Shown here in pieces: positions 1-8,765 of a DNA stretch of 64,000 nucleotides. The position numbers and the translations under genes were made by a program. This stretch comes from Polaribacter cellanae (lineage in GTDB: Bacteria; Bacteroidota; Bacteroidia; Flavobacteriales; Flavobacteriaceae): the NCBI RefSeq assembly GCF_017569185.1, contig NZ_CP071869.1, positions 3,028,001 through 3,092,000 on the forward strand, given 5' to 3'. Position 1 is the first letter of the stretch. Each line of letters opens with the position of its first letter. The notes under the pieces were generated by a model. That model saw only the letters and a list, made by a program, of their open reading frames with translations, was not told the DNA's origin and searched no databases.

Positions 1-482
1 GCTCTGCTTTTTCACGTCAGCTTTAATTCAGCCGTTTTTATTCTTTAAACGACCAATTTAGTCAATTCTGCTTAATTCTTTTTACGATTTTCCACATTCC
101 GATTCTGCTTTTTCCTTTTCAGATTCATTTTCGTAGATAAACACAAACTTTTCGGATTATTACTTAAAAATCAAAAAAAAAATTCGATTCTTTTTCCGCT
201 GATTTTTTCCGTCCGAGTAAAATTCGGCGCAATAGTTTTCGGTTCAGTTTTTTATTCCGCAATAATTTTCACGTTTCTTATGCGTTTCGCTTGTCAGAAA
301 TCGGCTTAAAACTCAAAAATTTTCGGTTCAGCTTTTAGTCGGCAAAAAATCCGTTTTCATTCGGTTTTGTATTCAGTTCAGTTTGTCAATTCCGCAATTC
401 AATTCCGCCCACAATATTTTTTTCGGTTCTATTTGGCTGGATTTTTCAAATGTTTACGGATTTTTCTTAAATGGTTGCCAAC
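1..482 (-). repeat. ORF-less cassette, family X3 (left-truncated by window edge)
   Basis: The unit matches five other X3 units in the window. Comparison with them shows about 24 bases missing at the left, so the cassette array continues beyond the window. The right end reads GGTTGCCAAC, the X3 terminal repeat. No convincing gene is visible: the sequence is a tissue of short TTCCGC and CAG-rich phrases. Confidence 0.8.
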
Positions 483-608
483 GTTTTTGTATAAGAATAG
501 TTGCGATTTTGTGCGCGAGGAATTTCAGCATGAAATTCAGAAGTGTGCAAAATTGCAACTACCTTTGGTTAAGCTAAAATTAGCAATTATTTTTATACTT
601 TGTTGCCA
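476..608 (-). other. attC-like site 1 (type A)
   Basis: Boxes TGCCAAC and GTTGCCA. The arms GTATAAGAATAGTTGC and GCAATTATTTTTATAC pair, and an inner GAATTTC/GAAATTC hairpin is present. This is the site of the X1 cassette on its right. Confidence 0.85.
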
Positions 609-915
609 AATGTAGTTTTTTTCATTGTTAATTTGAGTTTTTGTCAATTCCTCATTTTTTATTTTTCAAGTTTGAGTAAGAATCCCGCTAATTTTCTAAA
701 TTCAGTTTCCGAAATTTTGGGATTGAGTGATAATTCCACCATTTAGTTTTCAATTCCGAAACTTCGAAAGAGTAGTTTTTCACATTTTATAAACTCAACA
801 TTTTGCTAAAATTCCGATTATCGAGAGAGTGTTTCACAATTTTTAAATTCCTTTTTTAGCTTTAAAAACTCAATTTTCAATTCAGGTTTTGAGTGAGTGA
901 GCTATATTTGGCAAC
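602..915 (-). repeat. ORF-less cassette, family X1
   Basis: Bounded by GTTGCCAAATG and ATTTGGCAAC, an inverted pair. Near-identical to units at 6514, 20413 and 25668. No gene seen. Confidence 0.85.
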
Positions 916-1108
916 GGTCGTGGCTATGAGTAGTGCGGGCGCAAACACGCACTTTCCTTTCGGTTGAGCACAGAGCCAAAACCTTGTTTCTTGCTTATTA
1001 TTTTTTCTTTTTTAATGAGCCAAAACAAGGTTTTGGCGGTCATTGCAAATTAGCCATTATTTTTGGGTTAAGCACCTAATCCCGCATTACTTATAGCCGT
1101 TGTTGTGG
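909..1108 (-). other. attC-like site 2 (type C, long)
   Basis: Boxes TGGCAAC and GTTGTGG. The arms GGCTATGAGTAGTGCGGG (about 921-938) and its near complement at 1081-1098 pair. The centre holds a perfect 15-bp inverted repeat, 975-989 with 1023-1037. About 70 bases longer than the common type A site. It belongs to the DinB-like cassette. Confidence 0.8.
975..1037. repeat. perfect 15-bp inverted repeat inside attC-like site 2
   Basis: GCCAAAACCTTGTTT at 975-989 is the exact reverse complement of 1023-1037, with a 33-base loop. It would form a strong apical hairpin in single-stranded DNA or RNA. Confidence 0.8.
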
Positions 1109-1148
1109 TGCGTTTTTTCTTCATTCAGTTTTTCCTTTTTTATTCAGT

Positions 1149-1589
1149 TCAGCGTTTATAAAAAATGTAATCCGTAACGATTGGATGTATTCCGCTTTGT
1201 CTTAAATCAGATATAATTTGACCCTTATGATGGCTAAAATGATTTGCGATATGAAATAAAATCTGCTGTATTGAATTTCTGAATTCAGCTCCTTTAGAAT
1301 TAGCGTAAATTATTATTTCAGTCAATTCACGTTCATCAATTATTTTCAGAGTTTGTTTATAATTTTCAGTATCAATCCGCTTGCATTCATCTAAAGTATG
1401 GTTTTCGTGAACGCCAAATGTTTGGCCATTGGTTATTCTTGCATTCCATATTTGTTGTGCGTTTATTGAATGTGATAAAAGCGGAATCGTACGTTTTGTT
1501 ATTGCGTTTTCGTTTTCAGCAAGTTGCTCAATTAGCTTTTGATTAAAATGATTATGATATTCAAATATGTCTTTAAAGAATTCTTTCAT
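1149..1589 (-). CDS. DinB-like four-helix-bundle protein (cassette G1)
   Basis: A 146-residue protein resembling the DinB/YfiT metal-binding superfamily. The signs are the length, the helical composition, a His early on (LLSHSINAQQIWNARI, about residues 37-52) and the HIANHFSHHKGQI stretch near residues 113-125, which together would give the usual three-His metal site. Family members include thiol transferases and proteins of unknown role, so no substrate can be named. It is probably cytoplasmic, as there is no signal peptide. It is the only gene of its cassette (1102-1639). The ATG lies about 48 bases inside the cassette start and no independent promoter is obvious, so expression probably depends on read-through from neighbours. 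It may have been acquired as a cassette. Confidence 0.75.
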   Translation of the reverse strand: MKEFFKDIFEYHNHFNQKLIEQLAENENAITKRTIPLLSHSINAQQIWNARITNGQTFGVHENHTLDECKRIDTENYKQTLKIIDERELTEIIIYANSKGAEFRNSIQQILFHIANHFSHHKGQIISDLRQSGIHPIVTDYIFYKR

Positions 1590-1632
1590 TTTGCACGATT
1601 TCTAATGTCAGCACGATGTTTTTTCAAATGCA

Positions 1633-1764
1633 CCACAACGGTCTAGTGTATGATTTCGTTGCGTGTTTAAGCACTAAAGTTAGCAAATAAATCACAGATA
1701 GAAAGTCCGCGAGGACTTTCGTAAGTAGGCTATAACTAGCAATGAATTATACACATTGTTGCCA
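1633..1764 (-). other. attC-like site 3 (type B)
   Basis: Boxes CCACAAC and GTTGCCA. The type B centre carries a GAAAGTCC-GCGA-GGACTTTC hairpin with a GNRA-type loop. It belongs to the lipoprotein cassette G2. Confidence 0.85.
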
Positions 1765-1774
1765 GTAGTATTTT

Positions 1775-2491
1775 TTAATATACTCGATAGCCAACTAATT
1801 CCATTTTTCCGTTAAAATTCTGAAAATTGAAAGATTCATATTTCGCACGATTATTTTTCTGCCAATATCTATATTCAATAATATCTGTTAATTCGTTTGG
1901 GGAATCATTGAATTTAACTAATGCTTTATTAAGATATTCACGTTGTTTATTTTCAAATCCTAATTCTTTTATTTGCTCTAAAAAACTCAAAAACTGTTCG
2001 TAAGTAAACTCTTTAGTTATATTCGAATGTAAGTTTTTATAAAATTCAGAATAGTTTTCGTTGTTCAACATCTCAATTAGTTCCTCAACTTTTTTAGTTG
2101 ATTCCAAAATTAATGTTTCATTTTTTTTCTGCTGTTTTTTTATTTCCTCTATCTGCTCAATAGTTACTTCTCGGATTTTTTCCAAATTCTTTGGTTTGTC
2201 AAATTTCGGATATCTGAATTGTATTATTAGTTTGTTTTCTTCTGGTCTTGTATTCGTAAAGAACTTCAATTCTTTAGTGTCTTTTGAGTCAAATCCACTA
2301 ATTTTTGTTTTTAAAAATTCATTCCAATTCTGATTGACAATATCTTTACTCAACTTAACATTGTCTTCGTAATTCTCAAATATGTCAATATGCGCAATTT
2401 TGTCAATTTCAATGTGGTTCACTTGACTATTACAAGATGTAAAAATCAAAGTGATAATAAATAATTTTAGTACGATGTTTGTTTTTTTCAT
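1775..2491 (-). CDS. putative lipoprotein, unknown function (cassette G2)
   Basis: A 238-residue protein not recognised. Residues 1-20 form a lipoprotein signal peptide ending in the lipobox FTSC, so it is likely anchored in the membrane or exported to the surface. The middle (about 95-130) is Lys/Glu-rich and helical. The C-terminal 100 residues alternate charged helices and aromatic strands, resembling small NTF2-like domains, but this is only an impression. The cassette start reads GTTGCCAGTA followed directly by ATATG, so the ATG lies 12 bases from the recombination box with no room for a separate leader. The stop lies just before the attC-like site. Alone in its cassette. Confidence 0.75.
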   Translation of the reverse strand: MKKTNIVLKLFIITLIFTSCNSQVNHIEIDKIAHIDIFENYEDNVKLSKDIVNQNWNEFLKTKISGFDSKDTKELKFFTNTRPEENKLIIQFRYPKFDKPKNLEKIREVTIEQIEEIKKQQKKNETLILESTKKVEELIEMLNNENYSEFYKNLHSNITKEFTYEQFLSFLEQIKELGFENKQREYLNKALVKFNDSPNELTDIIEYRYWQKNNRAKYESFNFQNFNGKMELVGYRVY

Positions 2492-2496
2492 ATTAC

Positions 2497-2628
2497 TGGC
2501 AACGTGTTTGTATAAGAATAGTTGCGGTTTTGTGCGCGAGGAATTTCAGCATGAAATTCAGAAGTGTGCAAAATTGCAACGACCTTTGGTTAAGCTAAAA
2601 TAGCAATTATTTTTATGCGTTGTTAGCA
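2497..2628 (-). other. attC-like site 4 (type A)
   Basis: Boxes TGGCAAC and GTTAGCA. The right arm reads ATGCGTTGTTAGCA instead of ATACTTTGTT, a recurring sub-variant also at sites 10, 13, 26, 27, 32 and 33. It belongs to the X2 cassette at 2622. Confidence 0.85.
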
Positions 2629-2954
2629 AATGTTGTTTTTTTCATTCTCCTTAGTTCATTAATTAAATCCTAAAACTCAGCTTTTGAGTAAGAATTCCGC
2701 AATTTATATTTTTCATTTTCTGCTCAATTTCTCAAGCTTTCTAAATTTCACGATTGATTGGAAATTCCGCAATTTTGTTTTTTTTGAGTTTAAGAAAATT
2801 CTCACGTTTTATAATTCCACATTTGAGTAAATTCCCACGCAAAATCTTACGAGCGAGAGAGTGCTCAGCATTTTGAAATTCCTTTTTTGTGATAAAACCG
2901 ATTAGTTTTAATTCACTATTTTTCAGCGTTTGAGTGAGAACAATATTTGCTAAC
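2622..2954 (-). repeat. ORF-less cassette, family X2
   Basis: Ends GTTAGCAAATG and ATTTGCTAAC. First of ten X2 copies. No gene seen. Confidence 0.85.
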
Positions 2955-3079
2955 GTTTATGTATAAGAATAGTTGCGGTTTTGTACGCGAGGAATTTCAG
3001 CATGAAATTCAGAAGTGTGCAAAATTGCAACTACCTTTGGTTTAGCCAAAATAGCAATTATTTTTATACTTTGTTGGCA
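2948..3079 (-). other. attC-like site 5 (type A)
   Basis: Boxes TGCTAAC and GTTGGCA. The two flanking boxes differ from each other but each matches the far end of its own cassette. Confidence 0.85.
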
Positions 3080-3566
3080 ACCGTTTTTCCTTTGTCGCTT
3101 TGCTTTTTCACGTCAGCTTTAATTCAGTCGTTTTTATTCTTTAAACGACCAATTTAGTCAATTCTGCTTAATTCTTTTTACGGTTTTCCACATTCCGATT
3201 CTGCTTTTTCCTTTTCAGATTCATTTTCGTAGATAAACACAGCTTTTCGGATTATTACTTAAAAATCCAAAAAAAAAATTTCGATTCTTTTTCCGTCCGA
3301 GTAAAATTCGGCGCAATAGTTTTCGGTTCAGTTTTTTATTCCGCAATAATTTTCAGGTTTCTTATGCGTTTCGCTTGTCAGAAATCGGCTTAAAACTCAA
3401 AAATTTTCGGTTCAGCTTTTAGTCGGCAAAAAATCCGTTTTCATTCGGTTTTGTATTCAGTTCAGTTTGTCAATTCCGCAATTCAATTCCGCCCACAATA
3501 TTTTTTTCGGTTCTATTTGGCTGGATTTTTCAAATGTTTACGGATTTTTCTTAAATGGTTGCCAAC
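3073..3566 (-). repeat. ORF-less cassette, family X3
   Basis: Ends GTTGGCAACCG and GGTTGCCAAC. Slightly shorter than other X3 copies because of small internal deletions near 3260-3300. No gene seen. Confidence 0.85.
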
Positions 3567-3691
3567 GGGTTTGTATATGAGCTGTGGCGTGCCTCGGCAC
3601 AGACCTTTCCAAATAAAAACTGGCTTTGGAAAACCCGTAGGATTTTCCAAGTGAGGACTAACCAAGCCATAGCTTATATACTGTGTTGTGC
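3560..3691 (-). other. attC-like site 6 (type D)
   Basis: Boxes TGCCAAC and GTTGTGC. The arms TTGTATATGAGCTGTGGC and GCCATAGCTTATATAC pair. The central region is unlike other types. It belongs to the hydrolase cassette G3. Confidence 0.8.
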
Positions 3692-3699
3692 GTAGTGTC

Positions 3700-4458
3700 T
3701 CAAAGTTTGTTTTTCAATATTTTTTGTATTCGTTCCCAAGCATTGTCTCTCGAAGACTTATCAAAAGTTAAAGGTCGCTGTTCGCAGAAGAATCCGTGTT
3801 TTGCTTGTGGATAAACTATTATCTCGTGACGAACGTTGTTGGAAGTCAAAGCCTCTGTCATTAATTCCAATTGTTCTTTTGTTATAAGGCTATCCTGCCC
3901 TCCAACAAAATAGTATAGTTGTCCATTGTTTTTTGCAATACCTGAAGTCAGCGTTACTGTTGGCTCTGGTTGACTTAATTTAATATCTTTGTTCACTATC
4001 CAACCTGCGTAAAAACAAATTGTAATTGAAAGGTCAAGTTTTGTTGCAGCCAAGTAAGCAATATGGCCTCCAATACTAAATCCAATAAAACCAATTTTTT
4101 TGGTACTTTTTTCCATTGATTTAAGAAAATCCATTGTGGCTTTTACATCTTTAAGTACTTCTTCACGTGAAAGTTGGTTCATCAATTCCATTCCTTTATT
4201 CCGACCTTCTGTGTCAAAAGAAAGTTCCAAATTTGGTTCTGTCCGATGATAAAAGTCAACAGCGATTGCTATGTAACCAAGCTTGGCGATTTTGTTTGTT
4301 ATGTCCTTTATGTGTCCATTTACGCCAAAAATCTCCATTCCGATAATCACGCTCGGAAATTTCCCATCAGTTTCGGGTTGAGCTAAATAACCACTCATTT
4401 TGGAAGTGCTACCCTTGACTTGAATATGCACTTTTTTGCTTATTGTTTTGTGTTTCAT
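3700..4458 (-). CDS. dienelactone hydrolase family protein (cassette G3)
   Basis: A 252-residue alpha/beta hydrolase of the dienelactone hydrolase family. The visible triad elements are the nucleophile elbow GFSIGG (about residues 125-130), GGQDSLI carrying the Asp, and the late AKHGFF carrying the His. Classical dienelactone hydrolases have Cys in the elbow; here it is Ser, so it is more likely a general carboxylesterase-type hydrolase than a chlorocatechol-pathway enzyme. No signal peptide, so cytoplasmic. It is the second gene of a two-gene cassette, 14 bases after the DUF2798 gene, and its TGA lies only nine bases inside the cassette end. The cassette start has been displaced by an IS110 element. 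Confidence 0.85.
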   Translation of the reverse strand: MKHKTISKKVHIQVKGSTSKMSGYLAQPETDGKFPSVIIGMEIFGVNGHIKDITNKIAKLGYIAIAVDFYHRTEPNLELSFDTEGRNKGMELMNQLSREEVLKDVKATMDFLKSMEKSTKKIGFIGFSIGGHIAYLAATKLDLSITICFYAGWIVNKDIKLSQPEPTVTLTSGIAKNNGQLYYFVGGQDSLITKEQLELMTEALTSNNVRHEIIVYPQAKHGFFCEQRPLTFDKSSRDNAWERIQKILKNKL

Positions 4459-4472
4459 AAAAATGTCTTTAA

Positions 4473-4706
4473 TTAATCGCTGTCCTTTTTGCCAACAATC
4501 TTATCCGTTAATTTTCTGGCAATTGGCACTAAAATAAGAACAGATAGATATGCTATTGGGAACATAAAAATAGTTGTTTCTATGAATTTTTGAACCCACC
4601 CTTCTTTGAATCCATAATTATGGGATATTCCAACAAATGCCATAATCAGTCTCATTGGAACTGTAACTAAAACGGTGTTGATGTATTTATAAAATTTGTC
4701 CGACAT
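4473..4706 (-). CDS. DUF2798-like small membrane protein (cassette G3)
   Basis: A 77-residue protein with two likely membrane segments (about residues 11-29 and 42-62) and a short charged tail, matching the size and layout of DUF2798 proteins, whose function is unknown. It lies directly upstream of the hydrolase in the same cassette and orientation, so the two form a tiny operon. IS110 copy 1 starts about 37 bases upstream of its ATG, separating it from the original cassette start, so its native expression signal may be lost or replaced. Confidence 0.65.
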   Translation of the reverse strand: MSDKFYKYINTVLVTVPMRLIMAFVGISHNYGFKEGWVQKFIETTIFMFPIAYLSVLILVPIARKLTDKIVGKKDSD

Positions 4707-4775
4707 TGCTTAAATTTTACTTGTCTTGATATGGTTTTTTCCATTCTGACTAACGTAAAATTAAATTCTTGTTTT

Positions 4776-6134
4776 TCAAGGGGTTGTGTTTAGCTCTAAA
4801 TCGTCATTTGTTATTCCAAATTTAGTGATTTGTTTCTTCATTCTTTTAACGATACCTAATTTTCTTTTTTGGTCAAGGTAGAGATAGCCTTCTGGGTTTT
4901 GGTATGGAATTCCTTTTGTGACCATATTCCAAATGATGACTGCTAATTTTCTTGCTGTTGCAGTGATGGCCGAGACACGGCCTTTTCTGAAGTTGATTCT
5001 ATGGAAAAAATCCCGCAGGGGTGTGCTGTCTTTTAAATTACCAATGGAGTTTGCTGCATTTCGCAGAGCAATTTTGAGTCTGTTGCTTCCTTTCCCTATT
5101 TTGCTGGATAGCACTTTTCCACCACTTACTTTGTTGTTGGGCGCCAGCCTAAGCCAAGATGTAAATTGTTTTGCGGAATTAAACTTTTTGATTCCATCAA
5201 AACCTACTTCACTCATGATGGTAAGGACGGTATTGTAACTCATACCTTCTATGGCTAAAAGGTCTACACCTTTGAACATTTGGTAGGATTTTAAATTGAT
5301 GTCTATGTCTTTAGGGGTGTTTTTGTTAATGCGTTTATACGGTTTCTTATCGATATAATGTTCTTGTTTTTCAGGGTCTTTACCTATTATTTCGTCGAGT
5401 TTTGCGGCAATCTGGTCGTCACATTCTCTTATTTTCTTTTGCACGAAATCGTAGGTGTCTAGCTCATCTTTTAGTGCATAAAGGAAGTCTTTTCTTCCGT
5501 TGGAGTGCAATGCTTTGGCAATTTCTTCTTCGCTTTTCTTGCAGTTGTAATGACGTAAACTTGCTAGTTTTTCTGGATCGGTTTCGCCTAGAGCAATGGC
5601 ACGAATAATTTTAAGTCCTGTAAGTCCCACCACATCTTTGACCACTACATCGAGGCGAATATTCATAAGTCTAAGGTATTTCTGCATCTTCTTTGTTGCC
5701 GAGGCAGCTTGTTTTATCAGATTGTATCGGTGTCTTGTGTATGTCCTGAGTATTTCGGTGTCTTCATCGGGTAAAAAACTACCCGAGAGCAGTCCTAAAC
5801 TGTGTAGTTTTTGGATCCATTGACAGTCTTTGACATCTGTTTTCTTTCCTTTGATGTTTTTGGTAAATTTACCATTGCACAGGGTTACCTCAAATCCTCT
5901 TGAGAGCAGTACGGCATGTAAATTTTGCCAGTAGTTTCCGGTACTCTCCATAGCAACATGCTTAATCTTGTGTGAGGTCAACCAATCGGCAAGTTGGTAT
6001 AGATTTTCATTGTAGACGCCAAACTCTTTGATTAAGTCATCGCTCTGACCAACTGCCACCCAATGACTTCTACTACCAATATCAATGCCTGCTGCATTTT
6101 TATTGACTACATCTAAGCTAATTTGTTCTTTCAT
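4776..6134 (-). CDS. IS110 family transposase (DEDD recombinase), copy 1
   Basis: A 452-residue IS110 recombinase. The N-terminal DEDD RuvC-like domain is seen in AGIDIGSRSHWVAVG (Asp, about residue 17), AMESTGNYW (Glu, about 61) and KKTDVKDCQW (two Asp, about 98-101). The C-terminal Transposase_20 domain (about 280-390) includes the SGGKVLSSKIGKGSNRLK stretch, where the family's catalytic Ser lies. IS110 enzymes cut and join donor and target DNA guided by a structured RNA from the element's own non-coding end. The reading frame is intact, so the element could be active. It differs from copy 2 at Ile versus Val near residue 269. Confidence 0.95.
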   Translation of the reverse strand: MKEQISLDVVNKNAAGIDIGSRSHWVAVGQSDDLIKEFGVYNENLYQLADWLTSHKIKHVAMESTGNYWQNLHAVLLSRGFEVTLCNGKFTKNIKGKKTDVKDCQWIQKLHSLGLLSGSFLPDEDTEILRTYTRHRYNLIKQAASATKKMQKYLRLMNIRLDVVVKDVVGLTGLKIIRAIALGETDPEKLASLRHYNCKKSEEEIAKALHSNGRKDFLYALKDELDTYDFVQKKIRECDDQIAAKLDEIIGKDPEKQEHYIDKKPYKRINKNTPKDIDINLKSYQMFKGVDLLAIEGMSYNTVLTIMSEVGFDGIKKFNSAKQFTSWLRLAPNNKVSGGKVLSSKIGKGSNRLKIALRNAANSIGNLKDSTPLRDFFHRINFRKGRVSAITATARKLAVIIWNMVTKGIPYQNPEGYLYLDQKRKLGIVKRMKKQITKFGITNDDLELNTTP

Positions 6135-6387
6135 ACTTAAAGATTTTAAAAAGCTCTAAGGAAATGTGCTTTAGGCAAAGAGATTATTCTGAACGGGATT
6201 CCCGATAGCTATCGGGATCGCCAATGTACTGATGGCAAACATTTCAACCAGGATTGCGCACGTGCTTACACGCAGTAGCAACACTTTGAAAAACGGCCTT
6301 GCAAAGAGCTCAAATTAATTATTTAGAAAGATACGATTTTTACATTAGCCAACGTAATGAGGAAAGAAGCTTTCTATGGGGGATTAC
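6135..6387 (-). ncRNA. candidate IS110 bridge-RNA region, copy 1
   Basis: A non-coding end upstream of the transposase, where IS110-group elements encode their bridge RNA. It includes the perfect palindrome CCCGATAGCTATCGGG near 6201-6216 and ends against an attC-like box. The assignment is by position only; the guide loops were not identified. Confidence 0.45.
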
Positions 6388-6520
6388 TGCCAACGTGTTT
6401 GTATAAGAATAGTTGCGATTTTGTACACGAGGAATTTCAGAATGAAATTCAGAAGTGTGCAAAATTGCAACTACCTTTGGTTAGGCTAAAATTAGCAATT
6501 ATTTTTATACTTTGTTGCCA
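6388..6520 (-). other. attC-like site 7 (type A)
   Basis: Boxes TGCCAAC and GTTGCCA. The left box directly touches IS110 copy 1. It belongs to the X1 cassette at 6514. Confidence 0.85.
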
Positions 6521-6827
6521 AATGTAGTTTTTTTCATTGTTAATTTGAGTTTTTGTCAATTCCTCATTTTTTATTTTTCAAGTTTGAGTAAGAATCCCGC
6601 TAATTTTCTAAATTCAGTTTCCGAAATTTTGGGATTGAGTGATAATTCCACCATTTAGTTTTCAATTCCGAAACTTCGAAAGAGTAGTTTTTCACATTTT
6701 ATAAACTCAACATTTTGCTAAAATTCCGATTATCGAGAGAGTGTTTCACAATTTTTAAATTCCTTTTTTAGCTTTAAAAACTCAATTTTCAATTCAGGTT
6801 TTGAGTGAGTGAGCTATATTTGGCAAC
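6514..6827 (-). repeat. ORF-less cassette, family X1
   Basis: Essentially the same sequence as 602-915, with the same GTTGCCAAAT terminal repeat. No gene seen. Confidence 0.85.
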
Positions 6828-6952
6828 GGTCTAGTATAAGAATAGTGGCGGATTTTTACACACTAATTTTTCGGTTAAACACAGACCTTTTTTTAATTTT
6901 CTTACTTTCATTTTAGCGATTAAACCGCTATTATTTTTATACATTGTTAGCC
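6821..6952 (-). other. attC-like site 8 (type G)
   Basis: Boxes TGGCAAC and GTTAGCC. The arms GTATAAGAATAGTGGCGG and CCGCTATTATTTTTATAC pair. The centre is unique. It belongs to the DUF262 cassette and supplies that gene's stop codon. Confidence 0.8.
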
Positions 6953-8691
6953 ACTGGCATTGTTTCAGCTGTCCATATTTCTTTCGCTTTTTCGAGTAAA
7001 AATCCGGCTCTATTTTCAATTTCTGTTTCGTTCCAATCGTTTAATTCAAGATAAGGTGCAAGAGTTTCAATTCCGCCCGAATAATGTTTTAAGCCTTCTT
7101 TATTTCCGCTACCTCTCTTTTTTTTTGGCCAATTGGAATCTCTAATTGAAGCGTTTAAAGATTGTGTAATAATCGCTAAATTTCCCAAAGTCTTTAGTTT
7201 GAAATTTCTATAATCTTTGGCTTCTTTTGTAGGAACGCTATTCCATTTATTTTCCCATTTTTTTGGCATTAAATGCTCTAAACTATATTTGCTAATTCCT
7301 AAAAGCTGGGTAGCTTGTTTATTTCTATTTCTAATTTTAGATTCAATTAGATATATAATTCCTGCGGTTTGTTTGTTGATTAAAATTGAATTTTCAAAAC
7401 CTTGTTTTAATTCGGTGTCATTTGGTAAATAATTTACCTTGTCATTTCTGCCTTCTAAATATTCAACAAACTGCTGTTTAGATAATATTTTATTAGATAT
7501 TAATCGGTCTGTAAATAGTTGATTGTAGTTTTTAGTCGTTGCTTTTACAACCATTCTACGCATTACATAACTTTCTATAAATGCAAAAAGCTCGTTTCGT
7601 TGAGTTTCATCCTCAACATTTTTGAGAATATAAAGAGAGTAGGGAATTAGTGTAGAAGTGTCAAGTCCGAAGATAATTGCATTTATACGTTCAATTCCGC
7701 TTTCTGAACTCAATTCATTATTAACAATATCGTAATCAAAATTTTCTTTAAATAAATCTGCGTATTCTTTTAGTTCGTCAAGGATTTTGGTTTTATCCAA
7801 TTTATAATCTCTTATAAACCTTTTGTAAGACTCAAACAAGTTCTCAACTTTTGAAAACTCAATTTTATCTTCGGTATTTACTTTCAGTTCAGGTTCTTGT
7901 ATTTTGATTTGTAGATACGAGTAAAAGAAAAGGTCTATGAATGTTCTTCTTAAACGACCTGTTGTTATTTCTCTGTCCCAATATATTTTGGTGTCGTCAT
8001 CTTTTTCAAATACTTGCTTCCAATACTTATTGTAGCTTTCTATTTCGTCACGTTTGAAAAAGTAGTTTTTCAGCAATTCTGCTGTTGTTAACCTAACTCC
8101 AAGTGAATTGATTGTGTCAAAGATTTGTTGTTCGTCCTCTTCGTAACCAAGGTCAATCCCAACAAAAAGTATGTTGTCTAAAATATTGAAAAAATCAATT
8201 GAGTTTTCTAAATCCTCTGCTGTTATATTTTCGTTGAAAAAATTATAAGCCGAAAGAATATTGTCATTTTCAGAAACGTCTTTAAAAACTGTTGAACTTT
8301 CAAGATTTACAACTTTATTGAATGATTCTTGGTCGTTGTGATTATGAAGTAAAATGATAGATTTATCTCGCTGTTTTTTAAAAGTTTCGGTAAAATCGTT
8401 GTCGGCATTATTTTTTAAACACAGAACTTTTAGAAAGATATTTAAGGTCGTAAGTCTTTGTTGTCCGTCAATGACTGTTAAAATCGAATCTTTATTTGAA
8501 GAAGTTTCTTGCTGTTTTAAAATTACAGAACCTAAAAAATATGGTCTTTTCGTTGTCGAAACCATAATCATATCTTCTAAAAATCTTTGCCATTGTTCAG
8601 TATCCCAAACGTATGCTCTTTGAAAAAAAGGTATTTCTAAATTTCTACCTCTGTTAAATATATCTCTAATTGTTCTTTTTCCTGCTTCCAT
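6937..8691 (-). CDS. DUF262/DUF1524 protein, GmrSD-like nuclease (cassette G4)
   Basis: A 584-residue protein with an N-terminal DUF262 domain (about residues 5-220). The domain has the ParB-like motif IDGQQRLTTL near 74-83 and an FQRAYVW opening. A C-terminal DUF1524 domain contains the HNH-type EHLMPKKW motif near 485-492. This pairing is that of GmrSD type IV restriction enzymes, which destroy modified phage DNA using nucleotide hydrolysis, so an anti-phage role is likely but not shown. The ORF runs through the cassette end and stops at TAA within the attC-like site (GTATAA), adding the tail VANNV. IS110 copy 2 sits about 42 bases upstream of the ATG. Confidence 0.85.
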   Translation of the reverse strand: MEAGKRTIRDIFNRGRNLEIPFFQRAYVWDTEQWQRFLEDMIMVSTTKRPYFLGSVILKQQETSSNKDSILTVIDGQQRLTTLNIFLKVLCLKNNADNDFTETFKKQRDKSIILLHNHNDQESFNKVVNLESSTVFKDVSENDNILSAYNFFNENITAEDLENSIDFFNILDNILFVGIDLGYEEDEQQIFDTINSLGVRLTTAELLKNYFFKRDEIESYNKYWKQVFEKDDDTKIYWDREITTGRLRRTFIDLFFYSYLQIKIQEPELKVNTEDKIEFSKVENLFESYKRFIRDYKLDKTKILDELKEYADLFKENFDYDIVNNELSSESGIERINAIIFGLDTSTLIPYSLYILKNVEDETQRNELFAFIESYVMRRMVVKATTKNYNQLFTDRLISNKILSKQQFVEYLEGRNDKVNYLPNDTELKQGFENSILINKQTAGIIYLIESKIRNRNKQATQLLGISKYSLEHLMPKKWENKWNSVPTKEAKDYRNFKLKTLGNLAIITQSLNASIRDSNWPKKKRGSGNKEGLKHYSGGIETLAPYLELNDWNETEIENRAGFLLEKAKEIWTAETMPVANNV

Positions 8692-8765
8692 TAATTTCCT
8701 AATGTTTGTTTTATGTTCTGTTGTCGTTTTTGCTTCTGACTAACGTAAAATTAAATTCTTGTTTT

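Larger units (their letters stand above)
4744..6387 (-). mobile_element. IS110-family insertion sequence, copy 1
   Basis: A 1,644-base block is shared almost perfectly with 8734-10377, differing at only a handful of bases. It contains one transposase with about 250 non-coding bases upstream and about 30 downstream of the gene. That layout fits the IS110 subgroup, in which the upstream end encodes the bridge RNA. No long terminal inverted repeats are evident. The outer limits are those of shared sequence; the true ends could be a few bases inside. It abuts attC-like site 7. Confidence 0.85.

Noticed and set aside
5402..5823. ORFs antisense to the IS110 transposases
   Set aside because: They are duplicated identically under both copies and lie wholly within the transposase gene; the opposite frame is better explained by the known protein.
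6831..7019. 62-residue minus ORF over site 8
   Set aside because: It consists of site sequence overlapping the end of the DUF262 gene in another frame.
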